From an uncultured Muribaculaceae bacterium (lineage in GTDB: Bacteria; Bacteroidota; Bacteroidia; Bacteroidales; Muribaculaceae), in the NCBI GenBank assembly GCA_938039795.1, contig CALHWU010000137.1, positions 1 to 18,628 of the forward strand: 18,628 nt of DNA. The letters run 5' to 3'. A program made the translations under genes and the position numbers. The notes beneath the pieces were generated by a model. It was not told where the DNA came from. It searched no databases and worked only from the letters and a program-made list of their open reading frames with translations. Below are positions 1 through 8,126 of this stretch, in pieces (within the stretch, counting starts at the first letter, position 1; each line of letters opens with the position of its first letter).

Positions 1-51
1 TCGTCTGATAAAGGCGAGCCATTCCCGCATACTGGTTCTTTGGCTGAATAG

Positions 52-1275
52 TTACTTGAAATTTCCCTCCAGTCAGGTGATTCGACATATATTGCATACG
101 CACATCAACTGTTGGGAGCCACATATCAATGTAATAAGGACTATGTCAACGCAGACATACATTTTACGAAAGCGCGAGATATAGCTTCAAATCAGTCAGA
201 TTCCCTCAAAGCATACATCCAAGGATTTTTAGCAGCCAACGCATTGGCATGTAAAGACATTGACAGAGCGCGTGATCTAATACATACCGTCCCTGAAAAG
301 GTTTTCAAACAAGATAGGGATTATTTCACCGCTACCGCAGCAGAGATCTATTATAAATCCGGAAGCTACGATACAGCTTATTATTATGCGCGCCAAATCG
401 CTGGCAGCTCCAATCCAAGTTACAGAATAACTGGATACAATATTCTTCTCAAACCTGAAATCAGAGGATTCTATGCAACCGACACGGCCTATTCTTTCTT
501 CAATCGTTATCTTTATTCATTGGAGCAAAACAATAACAGGTCAGATGCAGAATCGGTTATTTTCCAGAATTCCATATATAATTACAATAAACACGTACGC
601 GAATCACTTCGCTTGTCTGAAAACGAGAAAAAGCTGTATCTTGTCTTATCAATCTCATTAGGAGTAATATTGTCTCTTATTATTGTGACCTACATCATGC
701 TAAGGCTTATAAGAGCCAAAAAGGTAGAACTTCAGGATGCTTTGGACACCATTTCCGAATTAAACCGTGTAATAGATACTCTCAAACTTGATCAATCAAA
801 CGGAAACAACTCTTCGGATCGAAAAGGAACTATCGCTGACGATACCACTTCCATCACTGAAATGAGACGTGAATATTCCTCGGAGTTAATAAAATTAAAA
901 CAAAGAATGTCAGTCATTAAAGATATTCCTAATAATGCGAAAGGCTCCGAAGGATATAATATTGTAGCTGAATTTTTGCATAAGGATCGCGTATTAAATG
1001 ATAAGAACGAAATATGGCAACAGATCAACAATTCTATTGACAATACCTGTCCCAATTTCAAGAGCAACTTAAACCAAATTGCGAAACGAACACTTTCTGT
1101 AGAGGAACATCATCTTATCGTTTTAATTCGCCTGGGATTTTCGACTACCGAAATATCAAAAATCATAGGAAAGTCAAAAAGTGCTACATCATACCGGAGG
1201 CAGAAAATATGTAACACTGTTTTCTTCGGAATCATCACCCCTCAAGAACTCGATTTAGCAATACGTTTGCTATGA
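52..1275 (+). CDS. TPR / membrane / LuxR-type HTH regulator, 5' part missing or broken
   Basis: Probable membrane-tethered transcriptional regulator of a Bacteroidota type: outside TPR helices, one membrane span, then an inside coiled coil and helix-turn-helix. Counted from the TTG codon at 112: TPR-like helices fill about residues 1-150, a hydrophobic span lies at about 174-200, a coiled coil at about 204-225, and a GerE/LuxR-like HTH at about 326-372 (LSVEEHHLIVLIRLGFSTTE, then ISKIIGKSKSATSYRRQKI). The reading frame stays open back to a TAG at 49-51, and the residues from 52 on (LLEISLQSGDSTYIAYAHQL) already look like TPR. The TTG at 112 is therefore unlikely to be the true start. Reading the same frame upstream of the TAG is also open to the window edge. 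There is no ATG in frame before the membrane span. I infer a pseudogene or one base error. DNA is AT-richer than the rest of the window. Target genes unknown; the downstream secreted protein is a candidate. Confidence 0.6.
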   Translation, partial: LLEISLQSGDSTYIAYAHQLLGATYQCNKDYVNADIHFTKARDIASNQSDSLKAYIQGFLAANALACKDIDRARDLIHTVPEKVFKQDRDYFTATAAEIYYKSGSYDTAYYYARQIAGSSNPSYRITGYNILLKPEIRGFYATDTAYSFFNRYLYSLEQNNNRSDAESVIFQNSIYNYNKHVRESLRLSENEKKLYLVLSISLGVILSLIIVTYIMLRLIRAKKVELQDALDTISELNRVIDTLKLDQSNGNNSSDRKGTIADDTTSITEMRREYSSELIKLKQRMSVIKDIPNNAKGSEGYNIVAEFLHKDRVLNDKNEIWQQINNSIDNTCPNFKSNLNQIAKRTLSVEEHHLIVLIRLGFSTTEISKIIGKSKSATSYRRQKICNTVFFGIITPQELDLAIRLL

Positions 1276-1296
1276 GGTGATTGCCTCTTACATTCT

Positions 1297-1351
1297 GTTC
1301 GAAAAGCGTTCGAAAAAGTTGTTCAACTGAATTTTCGAACACTTTTCGAAC
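1297..1351. terminator. Long imperfect inverted repeat with four TTCGAA cores
   Basis: The arm at 1297-1316 and the arm at 1332-1351 are reverse complements at 18 of 20 positions. Each arm holds two TTCGAA cores, and the loop contains a smaller stem (AGTTG/CAACT, 1317-1328). It lies 21 bases after the regulator's stop codon and is followed by a short T run. It could be a rho-independent terminator, an operator for the following gene, or both. The palindromic cores within each arm favour protein binding as an added role; this is inference. Confidence 0.6.
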
Positions 1352-1383
1352 ACATTTTTAACCGCTCTTTCAAATAATGAGGA

Positions 1384-1391
1384 TATTTTTG
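1384..1391 (+). promoter_or_regulatory. Putative -7 box of a Bacteroidota promoter
   Basis: TATTTTTG matches the Bacteroidota -7 consensus TAnnTTTG and sits 24 bases before the ATG of the small secreted protein. I see only a weak -33 element upstream (T-rich, near 1355-1371). Confidence 0.4.
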
Positions 1392-1414
1392 CACACAACC
1401 TCAAAGCATAACAT

Positions 1415-1792
1415 ATGATTAAAGCTATCACCAAAATCGTCTTGTTGCTGTGTGCGATGCTTTCGCCAATGGAAGCGTTTTCACAAATCGTCCCCGTTAC
1501 ACCTGAATACGGAGATGATGAAAACACTAAAGACCTACCCAATCATGGCATCCGGATGCCCCCCGCACCTATAATGGTAGTGGTCGACGTCGAGGCCGGG
1601 ACTCTCACAGGGGCTTCGCCACTACTCGACGGCATTGTCCGGTATGAGATCTGGGACGCCGACGGAAATCTTTGCATCGCTTCGGCATCCGACGCCGCAA
1701 CCGCGCTTAAAGCCATCAACGACTGTCACGGCACCTATCTGCTACGGCTGCGCGGCGACGGCTACACGCTGACCGGATATATCGACCTCTAA
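1415..1792 (+). CDS. Small secreted DUF3244-like protein
   Basis: A 125-residue protein with a clear signal peptide (MIKAITKIVLLLCAMLSPME, cleavage probably after AFS at about residue 23). The mature part of about 100 residues looks like a small beta-sandwich: alternating hydrophobic strands, VRYEIWDADGNL in the middle and GTYLLRLRGDGYTLTGYIDL at the end. This arrangement resembles DUF3244, a Bacteroidota family of small exported proteins of unknown role; I assign it by pattern, not by search. It lies downstream of the HTH regulator and a palindromic element, so it may be the regulated target. The ATG at 1415 is chosen because the signal peptide starts there. Base composition rises from AT-rich to GC-rich along this gene. 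Confidence 0.65.
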   Translation: MIKAITKIVLLLCAMLSPMEAFSQIVPVTPEYGDDENTKDLPNHGIRMPPAPIMVVVDVEAGTLTGASPLLDGIVRYEIWDADGNLCIASASDAATALKAINDCHGTYLLRLRGDGYTLTGYIDL

Positions 1793-1822
1793 ACCTGACA
1801 TCTCCATATATACCCCTCCCCA

Positions 1823-2219
1823 ATGGCTCGGCTCGTCTACTTCATACCCATACGAAAAGGGAGCAAGGGTGTGCCCGACAAGAATATGAAACTTCTTGGC
1901 GGAAAGCCTCTCGTGGCATGGGTTGTGGACGCGATCACGGCATCGCACACCGCCGCCGAGATATGGGTGGCCACCGACGACGACCGCGCCGAGCGATATC
2001 TGAGGGAGTCACACCCCTCGGTAGGCATCTACCGCCGGAGCGAAGCGTCGGCCACCGACACCGCGCCGGTCATCGAAGTGGTCAGAGAGTTTATCGACGC
2101 TATCCGACCCGCCCCCGACGATATGCTCGTGCTCGCACAGGCCACGTCGCCATTCACCAAGCCCGACGACTTCCGGCGGCTGCAACGAGCCATAGACAAC
2201 GCCAAAGCCGACTCCTTAA
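1823..2219 (+). pseudogene. 3'-truncated acylneuraminate cytidylyltransferase (NeuA-like) fragment
   Basis: The first 132 residues match the cytidylyltransferase family that activates sialic-acid-type sugars with CTP. The nucleotide-binding signature is at residues 7-21 (IPIRKGSKGVPDKN), and LVLAQATSPFTKPDDF at 103-118 corresponds to the family's LQPTSPLR segment. The family is usually about 220-240 residues. Similarity stops after KADSL at about residue 132, just where family members read DSLLSV. The frame stays open to 2485, but the extra residues are an out-of-frame reading of the next gene, so I end the feature at the break. The C-terminal half, which holds sugar-binding and dimer contacts, is absent. 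No C-terminal remnant was seen elsewhere in the window. Probably non-functional. Confidence 0.75.
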
Positions 2220-2264
2220 ATTCACCAACAATTTATTATCCATTTCAAACCATCAAACACAGCC

Positions 2265-2873
2265 ATGACAACCAAAAGACTTGCTGCAATAGTCTTTGCA
2301 TGCTGCGCCACGATCTTTGCGGCCTCTGCCCAGCAACAGATGCTCACCATACTCCTAAGAGTAAAGGAGGGATTCGGCAACACGTATCTCGGCAAAGGAC
2401 TGACCATGGCAGTGACCGATGCAGCCACAGGCGATACCATCATGATACCGGGAGCCGACGGGAAGCCGGTGCCGGCAGTATTTGACGCCTCGAAACGATA
2501 TGTGGGACAGCACTGGTCTACCGGAATTTATCCTGTGGACGTAAAAGTGCCGCGCGCCAAAGGGCGCTATATCATAATGGTGTCGTATCCGGAGTATGAA
2601 ACGGAGGAGGTACCTCTGGTCATAGAGCATATCGGCTCCCGCGAGAATGAACGCAAGCTGCCCGACGTGACGCTCTATAAGGCGCGCTCCCGCAAGCTTG
2701 ACGAAGTGACCGTCACCGCCTCCAAAGTGAAATTCTACCACAAGGGGGACACGCTCGTATACAACGCCGATGCTTTCAGCCTCGCCCACGGCTCGATGCT
2801 CGACGCGCTCGTGGAGCAACTGCCGGGCGTGGAGATACGCGAAGGAGGACAGATCTACGTCAACGGCAAATGA
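2265..2873 (+). pseudogene. Outer-membrane TonB-type receptor, 5' part before a frameshift
   Basis: This is the N-terminal 202 residues of a large outer-membrane protein. It has a signal peptide (MTTKRLAAIVFACCATIFAA, cleavage near ASA/QQQ). A carboxypeptidase-regulatory-like beta-sandwich follows at about 25-140, then the start of a plug domain (LDEVTVTASKVKFYHKGDTL, then SMLDALVEQLPGVEI and QIYVNGK). The frame ends at TGA 2871-2873 directly after VNGK. The rest of the same protein continues one base out of phase from 2872 (ESLMLNGKNFF). In relatives I would expect about two residues between VNGK and ESL, so the break looks like loss of about five bases or an equivalent indel. The gene starts only about 45 bases after the broken cytidylyltransferase. 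Confidence 0.8.
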
Positions 2874-5169
2874 GAGCCTGATGCTCAACGGCAAGAACTT
2901 CTTCAGAGGCAACAATCAGCTGATGCTCAACAATCTCGGAGCATATACGGTGAAGGACATCGCCGTCTACGACAAATACGGCGAGACAAGCCGTCTGGCA
3001 GGGCGACAGCTCGAAAACGACAAGCAGTATGTGATGGACGTCAGGCTCAAGAAGGAATACGCCCAGGGCTACATACTCAATCTGGAGGCCGGAGGAGGCA
3101 CATCGTCGCGCTATATGGGGCGCATGTTCGGCATGTGGTTCACCAACCGGTCGCGTCTGACACTCTTAGGCGCCGTCAACAATGTCAACGACAACCGTCA
3201 GCCGGGCAAGACCAGTTCCTGGACCATGACACGCACTCCGGGCGACTTCCGCACAAAGACCGGAGGTCTCGACTACATGCTCAGCGCGGAGGACGGCAAA
3301 TGGGAGGTCAGCGGCAATACTACCGTGGAACACACGCGAGCGCTCAACACCTCCACTACCGACCGCACCAACTTCCTCTCCGGAGGCGACACCTACGAGC
3401 GGATCATGAGCCGGCAACTCGGCCACGACCTGAAAATCAGCACTTCCAACGGATTCAACCTTAAGCCGGAGGGAAAATACCTCCATATCGGCCAGAGCCT
3501 GAACTACCGCAAGGACGACCAGCGGGGAGGATCATTCTCGGCGGCATTCAACCGGGAGTTCGAGGAGTCGACCCGCAAGGTGCTCGAATATATCTACTCC
3601 GGCCAGACCGGATCGTTTGCCGACCATGTGATCAACACTGTGCTCAACGAAAACCTCCACCGCGGCCATACGCTCGACGCAGGAGGCAATATCTCGGGAA
3701 ACATGAAGATGCCCTATTCGCCCGATCTTTTAGGGTTCTTTGCCTATGGCAACTATAAGGAAAAGAGATATGACGACTTCAGACTCTATGACATCAACTT
3801 CGCCGAGACAGGATCCTCAACCGTCGACAACCAGTATATCCGCAACCGTCCCGACCGCGAGCATGAATTAAATGCCGGCGTCACTTACAATTATCTCTAT
3901 TCACCCGAAGGATCGCTGGAGGTAAAGCCTTGCTGGACCTACAGGCACTCGCGCCGCAACTCGGCGCTCTATCGGCTCGACCGCCTCGCCGACGCCGGCA
4001 TATTCGGGAATCTGCCCGCCGACTATGAGGCCGCCCTCGATCCCGACCAGTCTAACGTCAGCCACGAATACTCCAACACGGCCCAGGCAATATTCTTCTG
4101 GACACACAACAAGAAGCTCCCTGAATCGAAGCAGCTGATGCTGACAGTCTCCGGAGCCGTCAAGGTCGACTGGCGTCACCTCGATTACCGACAGGGAGCG
4201 ACAAACAGCGCCATCTCGCGACGCGACACGGAGATAGAGATCGGACAGGCCGGAGCGACATACATGGCCGGAACGAATACTTTCAAGCTCCTCTATAACC
4301 GCCACATCGACTACGTGCCGCTCAACAGGCTCGTGGACATCACCGACAGCCGCGACCCGATGAACATATTCCAGGGCGCTACGTCGCTCAAAAACGCTGC
4401 TACCAACGGCGTGAATTTCCAGTGGATGAAAATGGTCTGGGGGCGTCACCGCTGGTCGGAAAACGTCAACCTGAATTTCCGCTGGATCGACAACGCACTC
4501 GTCAGGGGCTACAGCTACGACCCCGCCACAGGCGTGCGCACCTACAGAATGTACAATGCCTCAGGCAACTGGCTGGCCATGGCATCGCACGGCTTCAACA
4601 AGAATTTCGGTCCGACCGACCAGTTTTCAGTCGGAGCCAACACCGACGCCACCTACGGCAAGTCAGCCGACATGGTGGGCTACGGTGAAGCCGCAGTCGA
4701 GCGCACCTGGGTGAAGAATCTCACTCTCGGCCAAGGCCTGAAACTGACATATAGGAAAGGCCGCAACTACATCACCCTCAACGGACGCGTCGACTGGCGC
4801 GACACGCGCGGCAACCGTGACGGATTCAACAAATTCTCCGCCACGACACTGCAGTACGGGCTCACCGGACTCGTCAACCTGCCCAAATCCATCACATTCT
4901 CCTCTGATCTCACGGCCTACACGCGCCGCGGATATGCCGATCCGTCGCTCAACACCACCGATGTGGTGTGGAACGCACGGATCAGCTATGCGCTGCCCGG
5001 CGGCAAATGGGTGATAATGCTCGACGGCTTCGATCTGCTCCATCAGCTCAGCAACGTCAGCTACAACGCCAACGCACAGGGACGCACCGAAACCTGGACC
5101 AACGTGCTCCCCCGCTACGCCATGCTCCACGTGCAGTACCGCCTCAATATCCAGCCCAAGAAGCGCTGA
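2872..5169 (+). pseudogene. Outer-membrane TonB-type receptor, 3' part (plug end and beta-barrel)
   Basis: Continues the preceding fragment in another frame for 765 residues with no further stop. The plug finishes with ESLMLNGKNFF and AYTVKDIAVYDKY. A long outer-membrane beta-barrel follows, rich in alternating aromatic and polar residues, and ends in MLHVQYRLNIQPKKR, a typical last strand. The layout fits the Bacteroidota outer-membrane beta-barrel family (OMP_b-brl_3 type). Together the two parts make about 967 residues. The long intact barrel frame means the break is recent, is a sequencing error, or is reversible. The first in-frame ATG after the break is at 2881, but translation from there would lack a signal peptide, so the barrel could not be exported. 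The substrate is unknown and no SusD-type partner is present, which argues against a standard glycan-uptake pair. Confidence 0.8.
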
Positions 5170-5173
5170 CTCT

Positions 5174-5446
5174 ATGGATGACGAACGCTATTTCACGGAA
5201 TTTTTCGAAACGCTCGAAGCTAAAACCCGCAGCTGGATTCAATCAATCGGGCGCCATACGCATCTGGGGCCATACGACCTGTCATCGGGACTCGGCAACT
5301 ACATCTACTACATGCATATGCCTCTCAGAGATGCCTACTGCGGCATGCGCAACGCCCTGCTCCCGGATACGCGGGAAGCGCTGCGGCCGGCCGCTGGATG
5401 CGGCGCCGCAGCGCTTCCTTTATGCATTGAATCAAGTTTCAGCCGA
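5174..5446 (+). pseudogene. Possible ORF remnant, unrecognised
   Basis: An ATG four bases after the receptor stop opens a frame beginning MDDERYFTEFFETLEAKTRS. The first 70 or so residues look protein-like (HLGPYDLSSGLGNYIYYMH), but I do not recognise a family. The frame has no stop before the strong hairpin at 5374-5418 and then runs into the antisense of the FKBP gene, so no complete gene ends here. It may be the 5' end of a lost gene or chance. Low confidence. Confidence 0.25.
5374..5418 (+). terminator. Strong hairpin between convergent genes
   Basis: A perfect 14-bp stem, GGAAGCGCTGCGGC at 5374-5387 paired with 5405-5418, has a 17-base loop and is followed by TTTATG on the + strand. It sits between the + strand receptor and the end of the - strand FKBP operon, so it probably terminates + transcripts and may act in both directions. 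Confidence 0.6.
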
Positions 5447-6343
5447 TCACTTCACGTCGAGCATCTCCACCTCGAAGATGAGGGTCGATCCGGCGGGAAT
5501 GCTGCCGGCTTCGCTGTCGCCATAGCCGAGCTCGGCAGGGATATACAGCACGTATTTCGAGCCTTTGTTCATCATCTTCAGGCCCTCGGCAAATCCCTTG
5601 ATCACTTGGGTGACGGGTAAGTCGGCCGGCTCGCCGCGGTCAACGGAGCTTTCGAACACAGTGCCGTCGATCAGTTTGCCGGTGTAGTGCACCTTGACAG
5701 TGCTCTCATCGGTAGGCATGGCGCCCTTACCCTGCTTGATCACCTTGTAGGCCAGACCCGACTCGGTGGTCTTGATCTCGGGGTCGGCGGCTATCTGCTC
5801 CTTGACGTAGGCTGCTCCCTTGGCCTCGTTGTCCTTGGCGGTGCCGGCGGCAGCCTTACGCTTGGCCTCTTCGGCGCGCATCTGGCGCTGACGCATGAGA
5901 TCCTGGGCGCGGTTCATGAGCATCTGGAACTGTCCTACCTCCATCTGCACGGCTGTGGGGCTGAGCGTGTCGGTCTTCAGCGCCTTGGCAAACTCGGCAT
6001 ATACGGTGGCGCGGTCGATGTCGATCGAGTCCTGTGCCAGATAGTTGAGATGCTGCGCCATGTTCATGCCCATATAGATGCCCTGCAGGTAGTCGGCATC
6101 GGCGGTGTCGGTCATGATCATCTGCTTGAATCCGCGCAGGAATGCGTCGCGGTCAAACTTCTTCTGCTGCTCGGCCGTCATTGAGTTCTTGAAATGGTCG
6201 GCTACCATGAGGCCCTGCGAGCGGCCCATATAGTAGGCCAGAGAGTCGTTGAAACTCTCGGGTGCGGCGCTCGACGACTTTCCGCAGCCGGCAGCGCCGA
6301 TCATCATTGCGGCGAGGCCGCAAGCGATAACGATCTTTTTCAT
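5447..6343 (-). CDS. FKBP-type peptidyl-prolyl isomerase, lipoprotein
   Basis: A 298-residue lipoprotein that isomerises X-Pro bonds during folding of exported proteins. The start at 6343 is chosen over an upstream frame extension because it gives a clean lipoprotein signal (MKKIVIACGLAAMMIGAAGC, lipid on Cys20) and then a Ser-rich tether. An FKBP N-terminal helical dimerisation-type domain spans about 30-140, a charged helix about 145-185, and the FKBP catalytic domain about 195-298 (HYTGKLIDGTVFESSVDRGE, VIKGFAEGLKMM, LGYGDSEAGSIPAGSTLIFE). Two positions differ from human FKBP12: the aspartate of FDS is Glu (FES), and the Trp at the pocket floor is Phe (KGFAEG). Activity is still plausible, since Phe or Leu occurs there in bacterial FKBPs. 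It is the last gene of the three-gene operon, 34 bases after the second. Confidence 0.9.
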   Translation of the reverse strand: MKKIVIACGLAAMMIGAAGCGKSSSAAPESFNDSLAYYMGRSQGLMVADHFKNSMTAEQQKKFDRDAFLRGFKQMIMTDTADADYLQGIYMGMNMAQHLNYLAQDSIDIDRATVYAEFAKALKTDTLSPTAVQMEVGQFQMLMNRAQDLMRQRQMRAEEAKRKAAAGTAKDNEAKGAAYVKEQIAADPEIKTTESGLAYKVIKQGKGAMPTDESTVKVHYTGKLIDGTVFESSVDRGEPADLPVTQVIKGFAEGLKMMNKGSKYVLYIPAELGYGDSEAGSIPAGSTLIFEVEMLDVK

Positions 6344-6377
6344 AACAGTGGATAGATTATAGTTTTGTAAATATTGT

Positions 6378-7193
6378 TCATTGACGGTGCAGCACATCTA
6401 TGAGCTTCACCTCGAATATGATCACTGCTCCGGGCGGGATGACGTCGCCCACGCCGGTCGACCCGTAGGCGAGCGCCGGCGGGATAAAGAGGCGGTAAGT
6501 GCCCCCCTTGCGCATCTTGCGGAGCCCCTCGGCCATGCCGTCGACCACACCGTTGAGCGGTAGCTCGATAGGGGTGTCGGCTCCGGTGGAATCGAATTCA
6601 CGTCCGTCGGTAAAGGTGCCGGTATACGTCACCAGCGCCGTGTCGTCGGCACCCGGACTTTCGCCCGTGCCCGGCTCAACGATCTCGAAGAGCAGTCCCG
6701 ACGGTGTGCGCTCCACTCCGCTGCGGGCGGCTACTTCGTCGAGAAAAGCCTGCTGCTCCTCTGCCGACGGAGCCTGCGGACGCACCTCCACGTCGATCAG
6801 CGACGTGATGTAGGCTTCGGCGTCGAGCGGAGCCATAAGAGGCTTGCCTCCGCCGAAAATGCGGGCGAGAGCGGTCGTCAGACGGCGCGAGTCGACGTCG
6901 AGGCCGAGACCGCGGAGCGTACGCAGGCGCGAGGCGAGCTGCACTCCCTCATAATAGCCCTGCACGTAGGTCTCGTTGATGCTGTCGCGCAATCCCTTGC
7001 GGAAACCGTCGGTATAAACTCTGAGCCTCTCGCTGTCGGCCGACATGCCGGGCGACGTCAGCGGAGTCAGATAATGGCTCCACATCGAGGCGAAAGCTTC
7101 GGCCACAGAGTCGGCGCGCTCCTGGGCCACGCCGGCAAAGGCGGCCAGCGACATCAGCAGTGCGAGCGCATATCGCCGCCTGAAGGGGATCAT
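6378..7193 (-). CDS. FKBP-type peptidyl-prolyl isomerase, periplasmic
   Basis: A 271-residue exported FKBP. The signal peptide (MIPFRRRYALALLMSLAAFA, then GVAQE, cleavage near residue 23) has no lipobox, so it is probably soluble in the periplasm. A helical N-terminal domain covers about 30-120, and the FKBP domain covers about 165-271 (TYTGTFTDGREFDSTG, LAYGSTGVGDVIPPGAVIIF). The pocket-floor Trp is Met (DGMAEG), more divergent than in its neighbours, so it may act mainly as a chaperone; this is inference. Its ATG overlaps the stop of the upstream FKBP gene by the ATGA junction at 7190-7193, suggesting coupled translation. Confidence 0.9.
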   Translation of the reverse strand: MIPFRRRYALALLMSLAAFAGVAQERADSVAEAFASMWSHYLTPLTSPGMSADSERLRVYTDGFRKGLRDSINETYVQGYYEGVQLASRLRTLRGLGLDVDSRRLTTALARIFGGGKPLMAPLDAEAYITSLIDVEVRPQAPSAEEQQAFLDEVAARSGVERTPSGLLFEIVEPGTGESPGADDTALVTYTGTFTDGREFDSTGADTPIELPLNGVVDGMAEGLRKMRKGGTYRLFIPPALAYGSTGVGDVIPPGAVIIFEVKLIDVLHRQ

Positions 7194-7819
7194 TTGCCCT
7201 CTACCTTGATGAGTTCCACATCAAATATCAGAGTGGAGTCGGGGCCGATGACCGGACCGGCGCCGTTGGGACCGTAGGCGAGCTGCGAGGGGATGAAGAG
7301 GCGCCACTTCGAGCCGGCCTTCATCATCTGCAGGGCCTCAACCCAGCCCGGTATCACCTGGCTGACGCCGAACGTGGCGGGCGCGCCGCGCTCCACGGAG
7401 CTGTCGAACACCGTGCCGTCGATAAGCTTGCCGGTATAATGTACGGTGACCGAATCCTGGGCCGTAGGCATCGGGCCGTCGCCCTCCTTGACGATCTCAT
7501 ACTGCAGCCCGGTAGCGGTGGTCTTCACCTCGGGACGCTTGGCGTTCTCGGCCAGGAAAGCCTCGCCGGCCTCGCGGTTGATCTTGCCCTTCTCGGCTGC
7601 CTCGGCCTGCTGACGCTCCTCCATGGCAGTGAAATAGCGGCGTATCTCCTCCTTGGCCTCGTCGTAGGTCATGCGGGGTTTCTCGCCGGAATATACGGCG
7701 GCAACGCCATCGGCGAAATCCTTGAAGTCGATCTTGTCGATGCCGCTGCTGCGGAAATTGTTGCCCATGCTCAGACCGAGAGCATAGCTGATGCGGTCTA
7801 ATTCTTTGTTTTCCATCAT
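7190..7819 (-). CDS. FKBP-type peptidyl-prolyl isomerase, cytoplasmic
   Basis: First gene of the FKBP operon, about 209 residues, with no signal peptide. Two adjacent ATGs (7819 and 7816) begin MMENKELDRISYALGLSMG; I take the first, and an in-frame extension upstream has no family-like sequence. A short FKBP N-terminal domain covers about 5-75, a charged helix about 75-105, and the catalytic domain about 115-209 (HYTGKLIDGTVFDSSVERGA, VIPGWVEALQ, LAYGPNGAGPVIGPDSTLIF). The FDS aspartate and pocket-floor Trp (PGW) are both present, so this is the most canonical member of the three. A TACCTTTG promoter element lies about 50 bases upstream. Confidence 0.9.
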   Translation of the reverse strand: MMENKELDRISYALGLSMGNNFRSSGIDKIDFKDFADGVAAVYSGEKPRMTYDEAKEEIRRYFTAMEERQQAEAAEKGKINREAGEAFLAENAKRPEVKTTATGLQYEIVKEGDGPMPTAQDSVTVHYTGKLIDGTVFDSSVERGAPATFGVSQVIPGWVEALQMMKAGSKWRLFIPSQLAYGPNGAGPVIGPDSTLIFDVELIKVEGK

Positions 7820-7870
7820 GATGGTGATTAAATGTTGTTGTTTTTTGACATGTCGGGAGCTTTGGCGGCA

Positions 7871-7878
7871 CAAAGGTA
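7871..7878 (-). promoter_or_regulatory. -7 box for the FKBP operon
   Basis: Reading the minus strand gives TACCTTTG, a full match to TAnnTTTG, 51 bases upstream of the first FKBP ATG. No clear TTG was seen at the expected -33 distance, so the call rests on the -7 box and position. Confidence 0.5.
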
Positions 7879-8038
7879 GGGGAAAATCCGCTGACCTTGA
7901 CTATATTTTAACAAAAAAATCTTAACGCCGGCCGCCATATCCTCAAAGAGACAACAACTTCCCCTTCGCCATAGTTTAATTAAGATTATATCGTTGCTTT
8001 TTATCTGACAGAATTAAATACCTAGCGGAGGGCGGGGG

Positions 8039-8069
8039 TTGGCGGATTGCGGAAAAATTAGTAATTTAG
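8039..8069 (+). promoter_or_regulatory. pdxA promoter, TTGG-N19-TAATTTAG
   Basis: TTGG at 8039-8042, 19 bases, then TAATTTAG at 8062-8069. This is one mismatch from the TAnnTTTG box with normal Bacteroidota spacing. Transcription would start about 50 bases before the pdxA ATG. The same layout occurs at 9260-9290. Confidence 0.55.
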
Positions 8070-8126
8070 CGGCTAATTTAGGGCAATAATGCCCGCAACG
8101 CTTCATACATACCGCTACAGACTCAA

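Larger units (their letters stand above)
7820..8126. other. Divergent intergenic region between FKBP operon and pdxA
   Basis: About 307 bases without a gene, AT-rich in the middle. It contains the leftward promoter element at 7871-7878 and the rightward promoter at 8039-8069. I see no RNA gene or riboswitch in the remainder. Confidence 0.6.

Noticed and set aside
2220..2485. C-terminal extension of the cytidylyltransferase frame
   Set aside because: The residues are an out-of-phase reading of the receptor gene (many Cys, His and Arg) with no similarity to the family's C-terminal half.
2770..2871. ATG at 2770 as the true start of the long receptor frame
   Set aside because: Residues before 2872 in that frame are not family-like, whereas the other frame carries signal peptide and plug sequence up to 2870.
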